Shown: positions 18,302 through 27,395, numbered from the stretch's first letter. The stretch: 64,000 nt of DNA from Bacteroidota bacterium (GCA_023418315.1 JAEZZY010000067.1:1-64000); one strand, 5' to 3'. The notes: a model not told the origin generated them from the sequence alone. Made by a program: numbers and translations.

Positions 18302-19858
18302 TCAAAGTTTGATAAACTCTTCCGTTTTTGTATCAAAAAACTGGTATTGGGTGAGGGTAGCGCCGGTATTTTCTACCACTTTCAATTTTACTCCGTATTT
18401 TTTCTTCCATTTGGCTATGATGGAGTTAAAAAGCAAGCCCTTGGTAAGATAAGCGCCTACAATAGGATGCACATGAATGGATAAGTTACGATGTCCCTGA
18501 TCTATCAGGTATTTAAGATCCTTTTCTATTTCATCGCCTAAGATTAATGAAGGCCCTATTTTTCCGGTTCCTTTACACTCAGGGCATACTTCGCTGGTGG
18601 AGATGTTGATTTCCGGGCGTAACCGCTGGCGGGTGATTTGCATCAATCCAAACTTAGATATAGGAAGGATGGTGTGCCTTGCACGGTCGTTGGCCATCAG
18701 TTTTTCCATTTCATCATAGAGCTTGCGCCGGTTATCTGGCAGCTTCATATCTATAAAGTCAATGATGATGATACCGCCCAAATCCCGCAGGCGCATTTGC
18801 CGCACTACTTCTTGCGCCGCTTCTATATTGGTGGTATAGGCGTTGTGTTCCTGTCCTACATCGGCGCTGCGTGTGCCGCTGTTCACATCTATCACATGCA
18901 GGGCTTCGGTATGTTCTATGATAAGATAAGCGCCGCTATTGAGATTAACGGTTTTGCCAAAAGAAGCCTTTACTTGTTTGGTAATACCGTATTGGTCGAA
19001 GATAGGCTGACCGCCGTTGTGATACGTAACGATTTCTTCTTTTTCGGGGGCGATGCGTGCGATGTAATCTTTTGTTTCCCCCACCATTTTCTTATCATTA
19101 ATCACGATTTTCTGAAAGCTCTCGCTCAGCATATCGCGTAAAATGGAAGTGGTTTTGTCCTGCTCGCCGAGGATGATTTGCGGGGCTTTGGCATTTCGGA
19201 GATTAGCCTGAATGGTTTGCCACATAGCCGCAAGATCCAGCAGGTCGGCATGAAGTTCCGCCGTATTTTTTCCTTCCGCGGCTGTTCTTACTATAATACC
19301 GAAGTTTTTAGGCTTAATGCTTTCAATGATTTTTTGGAGGCGTTTGCGTTCTTCCGCCGAATGAATTTTTCGGGAAATAGCCACTACATTGTTGAAAGGA
19401 GTCATCACTACAAATCTTCCGGGAATGGATAGTTCGCAGCTAAGCCTTGGTCCTTTGGAGGAAATGGGTTCTTTTAAAATTTGTACCAGCACCTCCGGTT
19501 TCCCGTTGATGGTGTCGGTGATTTTTCCGGTTTTCAGAATATCCGTTTCATTCCTAAACTTGCCGAAATCGGTTCCCCATTCGGTAGTTCCGGTAATGGA
19601 TTGTTGGGTAAATTTTAGTAAAGAGCGGAAATATGGGCTGAGGTCGGTGTAATGCAGAAAGGCATCTTTTTCATAGCCTACGTCTATAAATGCCGCATTC
19701 AGTCCGGGCATCAGTTTTTTTACTTTACCGAGGTAAAGATCGCCTACTGCGAACTGGTCATGCGTGTGTTCGTAATGAAGCTCTACCAGTTTTTTATCTT
19801 CAAGCAAGGCAATTTCTACACCTTCGCTTGCAGAGTTGATGATCAATTCTTTATTCAT
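18302..19858 (-). CDS. rng: Ribonuclease E/G family endoribonuclease
   Basis: This 518-residue enzyme matches the short RNase G form: it cleaves single-stranded A/U-rich RNA, matures 16S rRNA and helps mRNA decay. An S1-like RNA-binding region lies at about 35-130 (VGDLYLGKVKKLMPGLNAAF). The two magnesium-binding aspartates are Asp324 (VIDVNSGTR) and Asp367 (IIDFIDM), 43 apart as in E. coli RNase E. The zinc-link Cys pair is CPEC (425, 428), again at the family spacing. The C-terminal scaffold of RNase E is absent. A 193-bp leader contains a strongly structured element, which would suit feedback control of the sort known for RNase E. Confidence 0.93.
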   Translation of the reverse strand: MNKELIINSASEGVEIALLEDKKLVELHYEHTHDQFAVGDLYLGKVKKLMPGLNAAFIDVGYEKDAFLHYTDLSPYFRSLLKFTQQSITGTTEWGTDFGKFRNETDILKTGKITDTINGKPEVLVQILKEPISSKGPRLSCELSIPGRFVVMTPFNNVVAISRKIHSAEERKRLQKIIESIKPKNFGIIVRTAAEGKNTAELHADLLDLAAMWQTIQANLRNAKAPQIILGEQDKTTSILRDMLSESFQKIVINDKKMVGETKDYIARIAPEKEEIVTYHNGGQPIFDQYGITKQVKASFGKTVNLNSGAYLIIEHTEALHVIDVNSGTRSADVGQEHNAYTTNIEAAQEVVRQMRLRDLGGIIIIDFIDMKLPDNRRKLYDEMEKLMANDRARHTILPISKFGLMQITRQRLRPEINISTSEVCPECKGTGKIGPSLILGDEIEKDLKYLIDQGHRNLSIHVHPIVGAYLTKGLLFNSIIAKWKKKYGVKLKVVENTGATLTQYQFFDTKTEEFIKL

Positions 19859-19947
19859 GCTGCCGTCGTTAATTGCAATGACACAATATCGGCTGCGCTC
19901 AGTCGGTTACAGTTTCGTATGCACTATATCTTATAATAAGGAATGGA

Positions 19948-19999
19948 TTTTACACCCTTCGGAAGGGTACGGGTCGTACCGGTCTTTCAAGGTGTAAAA
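19948..19999 (-). promoter_or_regulatory. Cloverleaf-like structured leader element upstream of rng
   Basis: A 9-bp outer stem (TTTTACACC with GGTGTAAAA) encloses a GGTAC-GGGTC-GTACC hairpin and a second small hairpin (CTT-CGG-AAG, extendable to CCCTT/AAGGG by competing with the other stems). The element ends 89 bases before the rng ATG on the minus strand. There is no U tract, so it does not look like a simple terminator. Competing pairings suggest a switch. Confidence 0.55.
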
Positions 20000-20051
20000 A
20001 GGAATAAGATTGGAGAAAGGAACGTATAGCCGGAAACCCAGCCGTCAATAC

Positions 20052-20141
20052 CTATTTCTTCTTATGACGGTTTTTTCTTAAACGTTTTTTACGTTTGTGA
20101 GTGGCTATTTTATGTCTTTTTCTTTTTTTACCGCAAGGCAT
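20052..20141 (-). CDS. 29-residue very basic protein, probably ribosome-associated
   Basis: The frame encodes MPCGKKRKRHKIATHKRKKR then LRKNRHKKK, 29 residues of which about two thirds are Lys, Arg or His. Its basic KKRKRHK...KRKKRLRKNR pattern resembles the AURKAIP1/COX24-type (mS38/bS22) small ribosomal protein family, and I recall near-identical peptides as conserved in Bacteroidota. It lies 24 bp after the TPR gene and upstream of rng, all in one direction. It is too short for most gene finders. The role is inferred from composition. Confidence 0.75.
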   Translation of the reverse strand: MPCGKKRKRHKIATHKRKKRLRKNRHKKK

Positions 20142-20165
20142 ATTTTAAAATTTTTAAAAATGTGA

Positions 20166-21014
20166 TTAAAATGTCTTTATATAATTGTCTATATCGTTTG
20201 AAAAGTCCGGATGGTTCATCGTTTTCTTAGCCTGCTCCAGCACTTCAATCGCTTTTGTTTTATCCCCTTTATTTTTATAGACCTCTGCGATTCCCAGCAT
20301 GGCTTCTATATTTTCAGGATCTTGGTCAAGGACGGTTTGAAAACGCCCCATTGCCTTATCCAACTGACCTGAAATGATACCTTGCTGCCCTAAAACCAGG
20401 TTGGCGGGTATGTTCTTTGGCTTTTTGGCAGTGAGATCGCGCAGCAGAAATACGCCCTGCATGGTTTCTCCCAGCCCCATATAACATTCCGCAAGATTTA
20501 CCGTAGCGGTGTCATTATCCGGATTAATGGCTAAGATGCGTTGAAAACCTTCTATCGCCATGTGTCCTTCCCAAGCCTGCACCGACTCGGAAGTGGACTT
20601 CCTCGCCAGGTCTAAAAATAATTGGGCTGCAAAGGTGAGCTTTTTTTCCGAATTGTCCAATTTTCCTGCAAGAAGATAATAGTAAGCGGCTACCGGCAGT
20701 TGTTTATGCTCCTGCCATATTTTAGCAAGCGCTTCAAAATCAGCCACCATAGCCGCAGAATCCGCTTTCCCCGAAAGGGTTTGCTCCATAGCGGCTACCT
20801 CTTCTTGGGCATGGGCGGGCAAGGCTTGTTTGGCGGCGGTGTGGATGCTGTCAAATGAAGCGGGTTGTACATGGGAGTGCTGCATGGCGGCAGCTTCTTC
20901 CATAGTAAGTTGTTTTTGTTCTTTAGGCTTAGGCGGCTTGGTATTACCGAAGTAAAACAAGGCTGCGGCAGCGGCTAAAACGCCTATGATGGCTATGTAA
21001 TGAACGGGACGCAC
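20166..21014 (-). CDS. Membrane-anchored TPR protein
   Basis: One membrane segment (HYIAIIGVLAAAAALFYFG) follows the N-terminus; the rest is outside the cytosol. A linker is followed by at least three tetratricopeptide repeats, the clearest being GFQRILAINPDNDTATVNLA and RFQTVLDQDPENIEAMLGIA. Such proteins act as scaffolds. The frame is open further upstream to a TTG at 21101, but a TACCTTCG element lies at 21037-21030, so the GTG at 21014 (VRPVHYIAI) is the likely start. Partner proteins are unknown; the small basic protein gene follows closely. Confidence 0.75.
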   Translation of the reverse strand: MRPVHYIAIIGVLAAAAALFYFGNTKPPKPKEQKQLTMEEAAAMQHSHVQPASFDSIHTAAKQALPAHAQEEVAAMEQTLSGKADSAAMVADFEALAKIWQEHKQLPVAAYYYLLAGKLDNSEKKLTFAAQLFLDLARKSTSESVQAWEGHMAIEGFQRILAINPDNDTATVNLAECYMGLGETMQGVFLLRDLTAKKPKNIPANLVLGQQGIISGQLDKAMGRFQTVLDQDPENIEAMLGIAEVYKNKGDKTKAIEVLEQAKKTMNHPDFSNDIDNYIKTF

Positions 21015-21029
21015 AGTTGTATTTTTGCG

Positions 21030-21037
21030 CGAAGGTA
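21030..21037 (-). promoter_or_regulatory. -7-like element TACCTTCG for the TPR gene
   Basis: The minus strand reads TACCTTCG, one mismatch to TAnnTTTG, 15 bases before the GTG start. The -33 element is not clear. Confidence 0.4.
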
Positions 21038-21101
21038 CTACTATTGATTCAACTGTTGCTGACGAAGCGGTTTTCCTTTCGCTACGCCTCAAAAAAATCA
21101 A

Positions 21102-21109
21102 TAGCTTTG
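21102..21109 (+). promoter_or_regulatory. -7 element TAGCTTTG for the 47-residue membrane protein
   Basis: A full TAnnTTTG match 27 bases before the ATG of a divergent small gene. Confidence 0.55.
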
Positions 21110-21136
21110 CAGCTCACCTCATCTCCCCAAAAGATT

Positions 21137-21280
21137 ATGAAAGAAACAACGCAGAAAAAAGGATTTAAAGCATGGCTGAAAAAATTAGGTGTTGCCGGCT
21201 TTTTATTTTTTTTGATAAAAGGTCTGATGTGGATTGCCGTAGGGTATTTTGGTGTTCGGCTTACCGGATGCGAAGGTTAA
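21137..21280 (+). CDS. 47-residue small membrane protein
   Basis: The ATG opens MKETTQKKGFKAWLKKLGVA followed by a hydrophobic segment (GFLFFLIKGLMWIAVGYFGV) and a short polar end RLTGCEG. The positive N-terminus predicts an inside location. A TAGCTTTG promoter element stands 27 bases upstream, which supports it as a real gene divergent from the TPR gene. No function is recognised. Confidence 0.6.
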   Translation: MKETTQKKGFKAWLKKLGVAGFLFFLIKGLMWIAVGYFGVRLTGCEG

Positions 21281-21306
21281 ATTTTCTCCGTATAGAAATG
21301 CTTCTA

Positions 21307-22029
21307 TTAATGCAAAATCGTCCGAATGATGTCCAAAGATTTTAGCGGTCCCAACTGTTGGGAATGTAGGCGGAGAAATTCCAGATACCAGTCGGTAAGT
21401 GCATTCCGAACCGATGAGGAGAGGCGGTGCATAAAAAAATCCTGATGTTTTTTTTGTAATAAACAATCCAGTTGCAAAGCATCTTCCCCGGCTATAGGGT
21501 AGAGGTTGTTTTCCTTTGCGGTGAATCCTCCTTCCTGCGCATCCAGAAACGGAGTGGACGGACTGTAATTTCCCTTTACATGATAGCCCATCCATTCTCC
21601 GGTTTTTATGAGAAAATAAAGCGGATAATTGGCTATCTCCTGCACCGGCGCCCTATCCAGCATCTGAAAATAATGAAGGGAAAAATCAAATAATTCGGGA
21701 AATGGAGCATGCTCGGGAAGGAGGCGCAGCAGCAATTCTACAGAAAAAAGCGCCACGCTGTTTTTTACAATGTCTTCCTGAATACTGCTGTAAATAAAAG
21801 CCGGATGAAAGCTGCGGAGTCGTTGCAGGTTTTTTCCCGGATGGTGATCTGTTTCCACATCCAGCAGCAAGCTCGGTTGCAGGAGTCCCGCATTGTTTTT
21901 CTTCGATTTGCGAACGCCTTGCACCAAATAGGATTGCATTCCGAAATGCTCGGTGAATAGGGTGGCGATCACACTGCTTTCACCATATTTTACGGTTCTT
22001 AAAACAATGCCTTTTGTGTTTTGCAACAT
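21307..22029 (-). CDS. recO: DNA repair protein RecO
   Basis: RecO helps RecR load RecA on SSB-coated gaps. The 240-residue protein has the N-terminal OB-fold opening (TKGIVLRTVKYGESSVIATLFTEHFG) and SYLVQGVRKSKKNN, then a mostly helical C-terminal domain (VALFSVELLLRLLPEH). The zinc-binding cysteines of many RecO proteins are absent, as usual in Bacteroidota. Only two bases separate it from the upstream porZ gene, so the two are cotranscribed. Confidence 0.9.
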   Translation of the reverse strand: MLQNTKGIVLRTVKYGESSVIATLFTEHFGMQSYLVQGVRKSKKNNAGLLQPSLLLDVETDHHPGKNLQRLRSFHPAFIYSSIQEDIVKNSVALFSVELLLRLLPEHAPFPELFDFSLHYFQMLDRAPVQEIANYPLYFLIKTGEWMGYHVKGNYSPSTPFLDAQEGGFTAKENNLYPIAGEDALQLDCLLQKKHQDFFMHRLSSSVRNALTDWYLEFLRLHSQQLGPLKSLDIIRTILH

Positions 22030-22031
22030 AG

Positions 22032-24302
22032 CTATTCCATAAATACCATTTTGCCCTGATAGCTTTGTGAACCGTCGGAATGAGCTGCAAATATCAGATA
22101 TACGCCCGATTGGGGTCTTTTACCTGTATAATCCACTCCGTTCCAGACTGCCTGCCCGCCCAGCGCCCGGGTGCGATATACCAGTTGCCCCGAAATGTCG
22201 GTAATGCGTACATCTGCATTCTCCGGCAATCCTTTGATGGCGATAGTGCCATTGTAACCGGATGGGACAGGGTTGGGGAAAGTCAGTACATTGTTTGCCG
22301 TTTCCGTGCCTTCCGTAGCGGTGCCGCGGAACGATACCAAGCCCAGATCGGTGCCGATATAGACATCGCCCGTTACGGGGTCTATAGCTATTTTCTGAAT
22401 GGAATTGGAAGGCAGAGGGCTATTTTCCGTGGTGAAGCGGTAAATGATTTTATCGGCATTATCGCTCACCAGCCACACACCGTTGGTGGTACCGATCCAT
22501 TTCCGGTTGGCTCCATCCACTGCTATCGCCATTACGCTTTCTCCCTGAAAAAGATAGCCTGCGGCTACATCGTATTGCACAATTCTTTTTTCTACTTTGC
22601 AGGTACCGGCAGTGGCCTCGCCGGGGCAGTTGATAATGCCTATACCCTCCGATGTGCCCACCCATATAGCGCCGTCTTTGTCTTTGGCAAGACAGTAAGT
22701 GGTATTGGAAGGAAGATTTTTGGACATATCCACCCGTGCATATACATCATCGGAAGGGTTATCTATAGTGCCGTTATCGTTATACACGGCTACACCGTTT
22801 CCTGAAATCAAATACCATTTCTGACCGTAGTCGTCAATGATCACCGATGCGCCAGACTGTCGTGCTCCAGCCCCGGAAAAATTATAATATAGTCCTTCTC
22901 TTGTTTTTACCAGAAGCTCGTGCGGAGCACCGTATTGATTCATCCATAGATTTCCTTCCCTATCGAAACAAAGACCGGAGATGCGTTTGGAATTTTCATC
23001 CCCTACGGTAGCTTCAAATTTTTCGGATGAATCACTCAGATTATATAAAGTGCCATCGGCTGCGTAGCGATATAAGCCAAAGCCGAAAGAACCTACATAT
23101 ACATCCTCGTTATAGGGATCTACCGCTATCCGTATATGATCCCAGGTGTTTCCCAGTATAGCGGTATTGCGCGGTGTGAGGGAGGTCCATTTTTCGTTTT
23201 CAAATTTTGAAAAACCTTGTTGCAGATAAGCATAGCCCCAGTTGCGCGTATAGCCGCCATGTGCTATCCATAGTTTTTTATTATAGGGAATCATATCGAA
23301 GCATCCATAGCCGGGCGGGCCCTGCGGTGCTATGACACCCTGTGAGATGCCGTTAGAGAATTTCGTCAAACCATAAAATCCATCCGCCTCATATATGTCG
23401 TTACCACTGCTCAGTTGCACCACTTTCAGCGGGCGGTCTGCGGTGATGATGGAATCCGCCACCATGCTGTTTTCCAATACGTGCTTGATAGCGCCTTTAA
23501 AAATCGTTTCGTTTATTTCCCCGATATAAAGCCCGCCGTTTGCAGGATTGAGGCTGGTGATTTCGTAGCGGCTTTCGTAGTAAAAAGCAGCGGTATTATT
23601 TTTCCATTGAAAGGTGCTGTCTTTGGTGGTAAAATAAAGTGTATTTTGATGATGCAGCAGAGCAAAAATATCGGTGCGGCTGTCGATTAGCTCCCAAGTG
23701 GAAAAAGCCTGGGGATTAGCATTCGACAAAGGTGTGCGGTAAAGACCGTGGGTAGTAGCGGCATAGCGGTAGTGTTCATCCATTACATAGTTTTTTACCG
23801 CAATGGTTTCCCCGGCAATGCTAAAAGTATAAGTGTCTTCGATTTCTTTACGAGCAAGGTCTAATACTACTATACCGAAACTGGTGCAGATATAGGCTTT
23901 TCCGTTTTCGGTATAAATGCTGTAAATTTCTTTGATGCCACTTAATGTCTTTAGTTTAATATCCGGCAGGTTGTAAAAAGTACCGTCTATGAATAGGTCA
24001 ATATTCGTGTTTTTATAGGCAAGCACAGTGATGTCTGTGGCGGCATCGTAAGCAATGGCGCTCATTTCCATATCTGCCATGCCATCCACCTTGCTATAAG
24101 CTGTCAGTTCGTTTTGGGCGGCGTTGTAGGTAAAAAAGCTTTCCACGGTAGCCACATAAAGCGTTACGCCGTCCGTAGCCATGCCTGCCAGATGCGTATA
24201 AGGCGTATGTGCCCGCCAGTAGCCGATAGGACGGTCTTGCGAAAATGCGGAAAAACCCGTGAGAAAACCGATGAACAGAAGTACGGATCGTAGAGAAATC
24301 AT
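22032..24302 (-). CDS. porZ: PorZ-like two-propeller protein with T9SS type A sorting domain
   Basis: After a signal peptide (MISLRSVLLFIGFLTGFSAF, cut after SQ) the protein opens with IGYWRAHTPYTHLAGMATDG and TLYVATVESFFTYNAAQNEL, the PorZ N-terminal propeller pattern. Two beta-propellers follow; repeats such as GLCFDREGNLWMNQYG, KDGAIWVGTSEGIGII and VDGANRKWIGTTNGVWLV are of the ligand-binding regulator-propeller type. The last 85 residues are a T9SS type A sorting domain (FPNPVPSGYNGTIAIKGLP ... QSGVYLIFAA). PorZ belongs to the surface attachment complex of the T9SS, where it binds A-type LPS; that assignment is by family resemblance. It lies two bases from recO. Confidence 0.8.
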   Translation of the reverse strand: MISLRSVLLFIGFLTGFSAFSQDRPIGYWRAHTPYTHLAGMATDGVTLYVATVESFFTYNAAQNELTAYSKVDGMADMEMSAIAYDAATDITVLAYKNTNIDLFIDGTFYNLPDIKLKTLSGIKEIYSIYTENGKAYICTSFGIVVLDLARKEIEDTYTFSIAGETIAVKNYVMDEHYRYAATTHGLYRTPLSNANPQAFSTWELIDSRTDIFALLHHQNTLYFTTKDSTFQWKNNTAAFYYESRYEITSLNPANGGLYIGEINETIFKGAIKHVLENSMVADSIITADRPLKVVQLSSGNDIYEADGFYGLTKFSNGISQGVIAPQGPPGYGCFDMIPYNKKLWIAHGGYTRNWGYAYLQQGFSKFENEKWTSLTPRNTAILGNTWDHIRIAVDPYNEDVYVGSFGFGLYRYAADGTLYNLSDSSEKFEATVGDENSKRISGLCFDREGNLWMNQYGAPHELLVKTREGLYYNFSGAGARQSGASVIIDDYGQKWYLISGNGVAVYNDNGTIDNPSDDVYARVDMSKNLPSNTTYCLAKDKDGAIWVGTSEGIGIINCPGEATAGTCKVEKRIVQYDVAAGYLFQGESVMAIAVDGANRKWIGTTNGVWLVSDNADKIIYRFTTENSPLPSNSIQKIAIDPVTGDVYIGTDLGLVSFRGTATEGTETANNVLTFPNPVPSGYNGTIAIKGLPENADVRITDISGQLVYRTRALGGQAVWNGVDYTGKRPQSGVYLIFAAHSDGSQSYQGKMVFME

Positions 24303-24349
24303 GATACAAATTAAGCAACAAAGGCTAATTAACGGTCAATTTACGGCTA

Positions 24350-24928
24350 TTATTGTTTGCTGCCTATGGCATGTAGCAAAAATTCAATCGTACGCGGAAA
24401 GAAATAATGCTCCAGTCGGTGAATGTTTTGTGCCAGGCTTGCAGCGTCATCGGTAGCGGCTACAGGGCATCTCGCCTGCACGATGATCCTGCCTTCATCA
24501 TATACTTCGTTCACATAATGAATGGTGATACCCGATTCTTTTTCACCTGCGGCAATCACGGCTTCATGCACCCGGCTTCCATACATATTTTTACCGCCAT
24601 AGGCAGGTAGCAGGGCAGGGTGTATGTTGATGATTTTATCCTGAAAATGGGCTACTACGTTCTCCGGTATCTTCCATAGGAAACCGGCAAGCACAATGAG
24701 CGAAGGATGGTAGCACATCAGCTCCGGCAACAGTTTTCCTTCTTTTATAAAAGCCTTATCTATCATCAATACCGGAATGTTTTCTGCTGCGGCAATGCCT
24801 ATAACGCCTGCTCCTTCTTTATTGCATACGATAAGGGAAACCCTTGCCACAGGCTTGTTTTTGAAGTACTCAATAATGGCTTTTGCATTGCTGCCTGCGC
24901 CGGATGCGAAGAGGATGAGTTCGTGCAT
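24350..24928 (-). CDS. purN: Phosphoribosylglycinamide formyltransferase
   Basis: The third step of de novo purine synthesis: formyl transfer from 10-formyl-THF to GAR. The catalytic triad of the family is present as Asn101 and His103 (NIHPALLPAYGG) and Asp144 (YDEGRI). The GAR phosphate loop is SGAGSNAKAI at residues 9-18. Length (192) is normal. Its ATG lies close behind two possible -7 elements (TACATTTG at 24940-24933 and TAAATTTG at 24953-24946). Confidence 0.95.
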   Translation of the reverse strand: MHELILFASGAGSNAKAIIEYFKNKPVARVSLIVCNKEGAGVIGIAAAENIPVLMIDKAFIKEGKLLPELMCYHPSLIVLAGFLWKIPENVVAHFQDKIINIHPALLPAYGGKNMYGSRVHEAVIAAGEKESGITIHYVNEVYDEGRIIVQARCPVAATDDAASLAQNIHRLEHYFFPRTIEFLLHAIGSKQ

Positions 24929-24945
24929 GAATCAAATGTAAAGCG

Positions 24946-24953
24946 CAAATTTA
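24946..24953 (-). promoter_or_regulatory. -7 element TAAATTTG for purN
   Basis: The minus strand reads TAAATTTG, 17 bases before the purN ATG. A second match (TACATTTG) lies nearer but would give almost no leader. Confidence 0.45.
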
Positions 24954-25118
24954 TAGTTTCCTTGCATGATGAACGCAGGACCTCTGTGTTCCGTTTGCAA
25001 TGAGCTTATTTCCTCCCATATTTGATTCTAACAAAAGCAATGAACTGTGTTTTTAAAATGCCTAATGTCATGAGGGCTGAAATAAAAAAGGAGATACTAA
25101 AATCTTTTTCACACATTT

Positions 25119-26879
25119 CTATTTCAATCCCAATTCCTTTAGCTGTGCTTCATCCAAGGCGGAAGGAGCATCAAGCATCATGTCTCTGCCCGCATTGTTT
25201 TTAGGGAAGGCTATAAAATCGCGGATGCTTTCCTGTCCGCCGAGCAAGGCGCAGAGCCTGTCGAATCCGAAAGCGATACCGCCATGCGGCGGAGCGCCGT
25301 ATTCAAAAGCGCCGAGCAGAAAGCCGAATTTTTCCTGTGCTTCTTCTTTATTCATACCCAGTGCAGCAAACATTTTTTCCTGCAAATCCCGCTGATAGAT
25401 ACGGATAGAGCCGCCACCAATCTCGATACCGTTCAGCACAATGTCGTAGGCATTGGCTTTTATCTCGCCATACCGATCAGGGTTGGAGAGCCATTCCGTC
25501 TGTTCGGGTTTGGGTGCTGTAAACGGATGGTGGCGTGCCACATAGCGATTTTCTTCTGCCGCATATTCAAACAATGGAAAATCTATCACCCATAGGGGTT
25601 TGTAGTGATTGGGATTACGGAGACCCAGACGCTCGCCCATCAGTAGGCGAAGTTCACTCATGGCTTTGCGCGTGCGGTCTTCGTTGCCGGCCAGCATCAA
25701 GATTAAATCTCCGGGCTGCGCTTGGCAGAAGGAAGCGAATTGTTTTAGTTTTTCCGCATCAAAAAATTTATCTACACTGCTTTTAAAACTGCCGTCTGTA
25801 TTGCATTTGATAAAAAGCAAACCCGTCATGCCGATCTGTGGACGTTTCACCCATTCGGTCAGTTCATCGGTTTGCTTTCGGGTATATTCGCTTGCATTCG
25901 GCACACATATAGCCAAGAGGGTTTCGGCATCGTCGGTTAGTTTAAAATTGGCGTCTTTCACCGCTTCGCAGTGTATATCGTTTTTGACTTTTATATTTTG
26001 GATTTTAAGGTCAAAACGAATATCCGGTTTGTCATTTCCATAGTGCCACATGGCATCTTCCCAGGTCATACGGGGAAAGGCTTCGTTGATTTCTACACCT
26101 TTTATGTCTTTAAATACTTGCTTGAACAAGCCTTCAAATGTTTGCAGAATATCCTCCTGCTCCACAAAGCTCATTTCACAGTCTATCTGTGTAAATTCCG
26201 GCTGGCGGTCGGCACGGAGATCTTCGTCCCTAAAGCATTTCACGATTTGGTAATACCGGTCGTAGCCGCTTACCATCAGTAGTTGTTTGAAGGTTTGAGG
26301 ACTTTGCGGCAACGCATAAAACTGTCCCTGGTTCATACGGCTGGGCACTACAAAATCGCGGGCGCCTTCGGGGGTGGATTTTATGAGGAAGGGCGTTTCG
26401 ATATCCCAAAAACCTTGTGTGTCCAGATAATTCCGTACTGCGCGGTTTACCTTGTAGCGTAGCTCCATATTTTTTTTCAATACCGGGCGGCGCAAGTCCA
26501 GATAACGGTAGTTCATACGCAGTTCATCACCGCCATCGGTTTGGTCTTCTATGGTAAAGGGCGGCACGGAGGCAATGTTCATGATTGCAAAATCATGCAC
26601 TTCTATTTCAATATCGCCGGTGGGTAGTTTGCTGTTTTTGTTGCTGCGTTCATTTACCTTCCCTTTTACCTGCACCACATACTCACGTCCTAAAGGAGTT
26701 TGGTCAAGACGGCTATTGAGGTGTTCATTAAAAAGCAATTGGGTAATGCCATAGCGGTCGCGAAGGTCCACAAACGTGATGCTTCCGAATTTGCGCACGG
26801 TTTGTACCCATCCGCAAAGGGTTACTTCGGTAGAAACGTGTTGGAGGCGCAACTCGCCGCAGGTATGTGTTCTGTACAT
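25119..26879 (-). CDS. aspS: Aspartyl-tRNA synthetase
   Basis: A class II synthetase of bacterial type, 586 residues. Residues 1-110 are the OB-fold anticodon-binding domain (MYRTHTCGELRLQHVSTEVT, GWVQTVRKFGSITFVDLRD). Motif 2 is FRDEDLRADRQPEFTQID, the GAD insertion spans about 280-410, and motif 3 is GIAFGFDRLCALLGG. The ATG at 26879 is the correct start because MYRTH is the normal opening; the longer frame adds 29 unrelated residues. Whether it also charges tRNA-Asn was not judged. Confidence 0.96.
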   Translation of the reverse strand: MYRTHTCGELRLQHVSTEVTLCGWVQTVRKFGSITFVDLRDRYGITQLLFNEHLNSRLDQTPLGREYVVQVKGKVNERSNKNSKLPTGDIEIEVHDFAIMNIASVPPFTIEDQTDGGDELRMNYRYLDLRRPVLKKNMELRYKVNRAVRNYLDTQGFWDIETPFLIKSTPEGARDFVVPSRMNQGQFYALPQSPQTFKQLLMVSGYDRYYQIVKCFRDEDLRADRQPEFTQIDCEMSFVEQEDILQTFEGLFKQVFKDIKGVEINEAFPRMTWEDAMWHYGNDKPDIRFDLKIQNIKVKNDIHCEAVKDANFKLTDDAETLLAICVPNASEYTRKQTDELTEWVKRPQIGMTGLLFIKCNTDGSFKSSVDKFFDAEKLKQFASFCQAQPGDLILMLAGNEDRTRKAMSELRLLMGERLGLRNPNHYKPLWVIDFPLFEYAAEENRYVARHHPFTAPKPEQTEWLSNPDRYGEIKANAYDIVLNGIEIGGGSIRIYQRDLQEKMFAALGMNKEEAQEKFGFLLGAFEYGAPPHGGIAFGFDRLCALLGGQESIRDFIAFPKNNAGRDMMLDAPSALDEAQLKELGLK

Positions 26880-27018
26880 TTTAGTGGTAATAAAAAAAGT
26901 ATGAGTAATGAGCCTGCAAGATAAGAAGGGAATACGGGATATGGAACGCAAGGTTTTTATTTTCAAAGAGCTTGGTTTTAAGGAGGTTTATAGGCATATT
27001 TTATCCCGGCTTATCGTT

Positions 27019-27026
27019 TATTTTTG
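27019..27026 (+). promoter_or_regulatory. -7 element TATTTTTG
   Basis: A TAnnTTTG match 24 bases before the ATG of the short secreted protein that follows. Confidence 0.45.
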
Positions 27027-27050
27027 CTTCTGTTTTTTTTATGTTTTTAT

Positions 27051-27287
27051 ATGAGAGTATTTTTCCTTGCTATAGTCCTATTATTGTTTGGTAATGTTAT
27101 ATATGGACAATCCATGCCAAAGGGGTTAATAACCTTTCATTTGGAGGATTTTCTGAGAAGGGTAACGCAAGAGAGAGCTGAGGTTTTTAGAAGCTATCAG
27201 GTAGAAAATAAGGAATACATTACAAAGGATTTTTATCTTGATGGAACGCTTAGAGGCATTGCAAAAAATAAAAACGGAATGATGTAA
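27051..27287 (+). CDS. Short secreted protein, probably the N-terminal remnant of a longer one
   Basis: The 78-residue product has a clear signal peptide (MRVFFLAIVLLLFGNVIYGQ) followed by LITFHLEDFLRRVTQERAEV and a strand KDFYLDGTLRGIAKNKNG that looks like the first unit of a MORN-type repeat (xYxDGTLR). It then stops at ATGATGTAA. Longer MORN-repeat proteins usually carry several more units, so this may be truncated. No continuation was found in the next 100 bases. A promoter element lies directly upstream. Confidence 0.5.
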   Translation: MRVFFLAIVLLLFGNVIYGQSMPKGLITFHLEDFLRRVTQERAEVFRSYQVENKEYITKDFYLDGTLRGIAKNKNGMM

Positions 27288-27395
27288 CCTATCACCCGCT
27301 ATGATAGAACGGCTGCGCTTTAAAGGAGATTAAAATTTCCTCTTTTTGTGGAACCCTGACAACCACCATTCCCTTTAGGGTTGTATCTTTAAACA

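Noticed and set aside
27289..27307. CTATCA...TGATAG hairpin after the truncated secreted protein
   Set aside because: The stem is only six pairs and no T run follows, so a terminator call is not supported.
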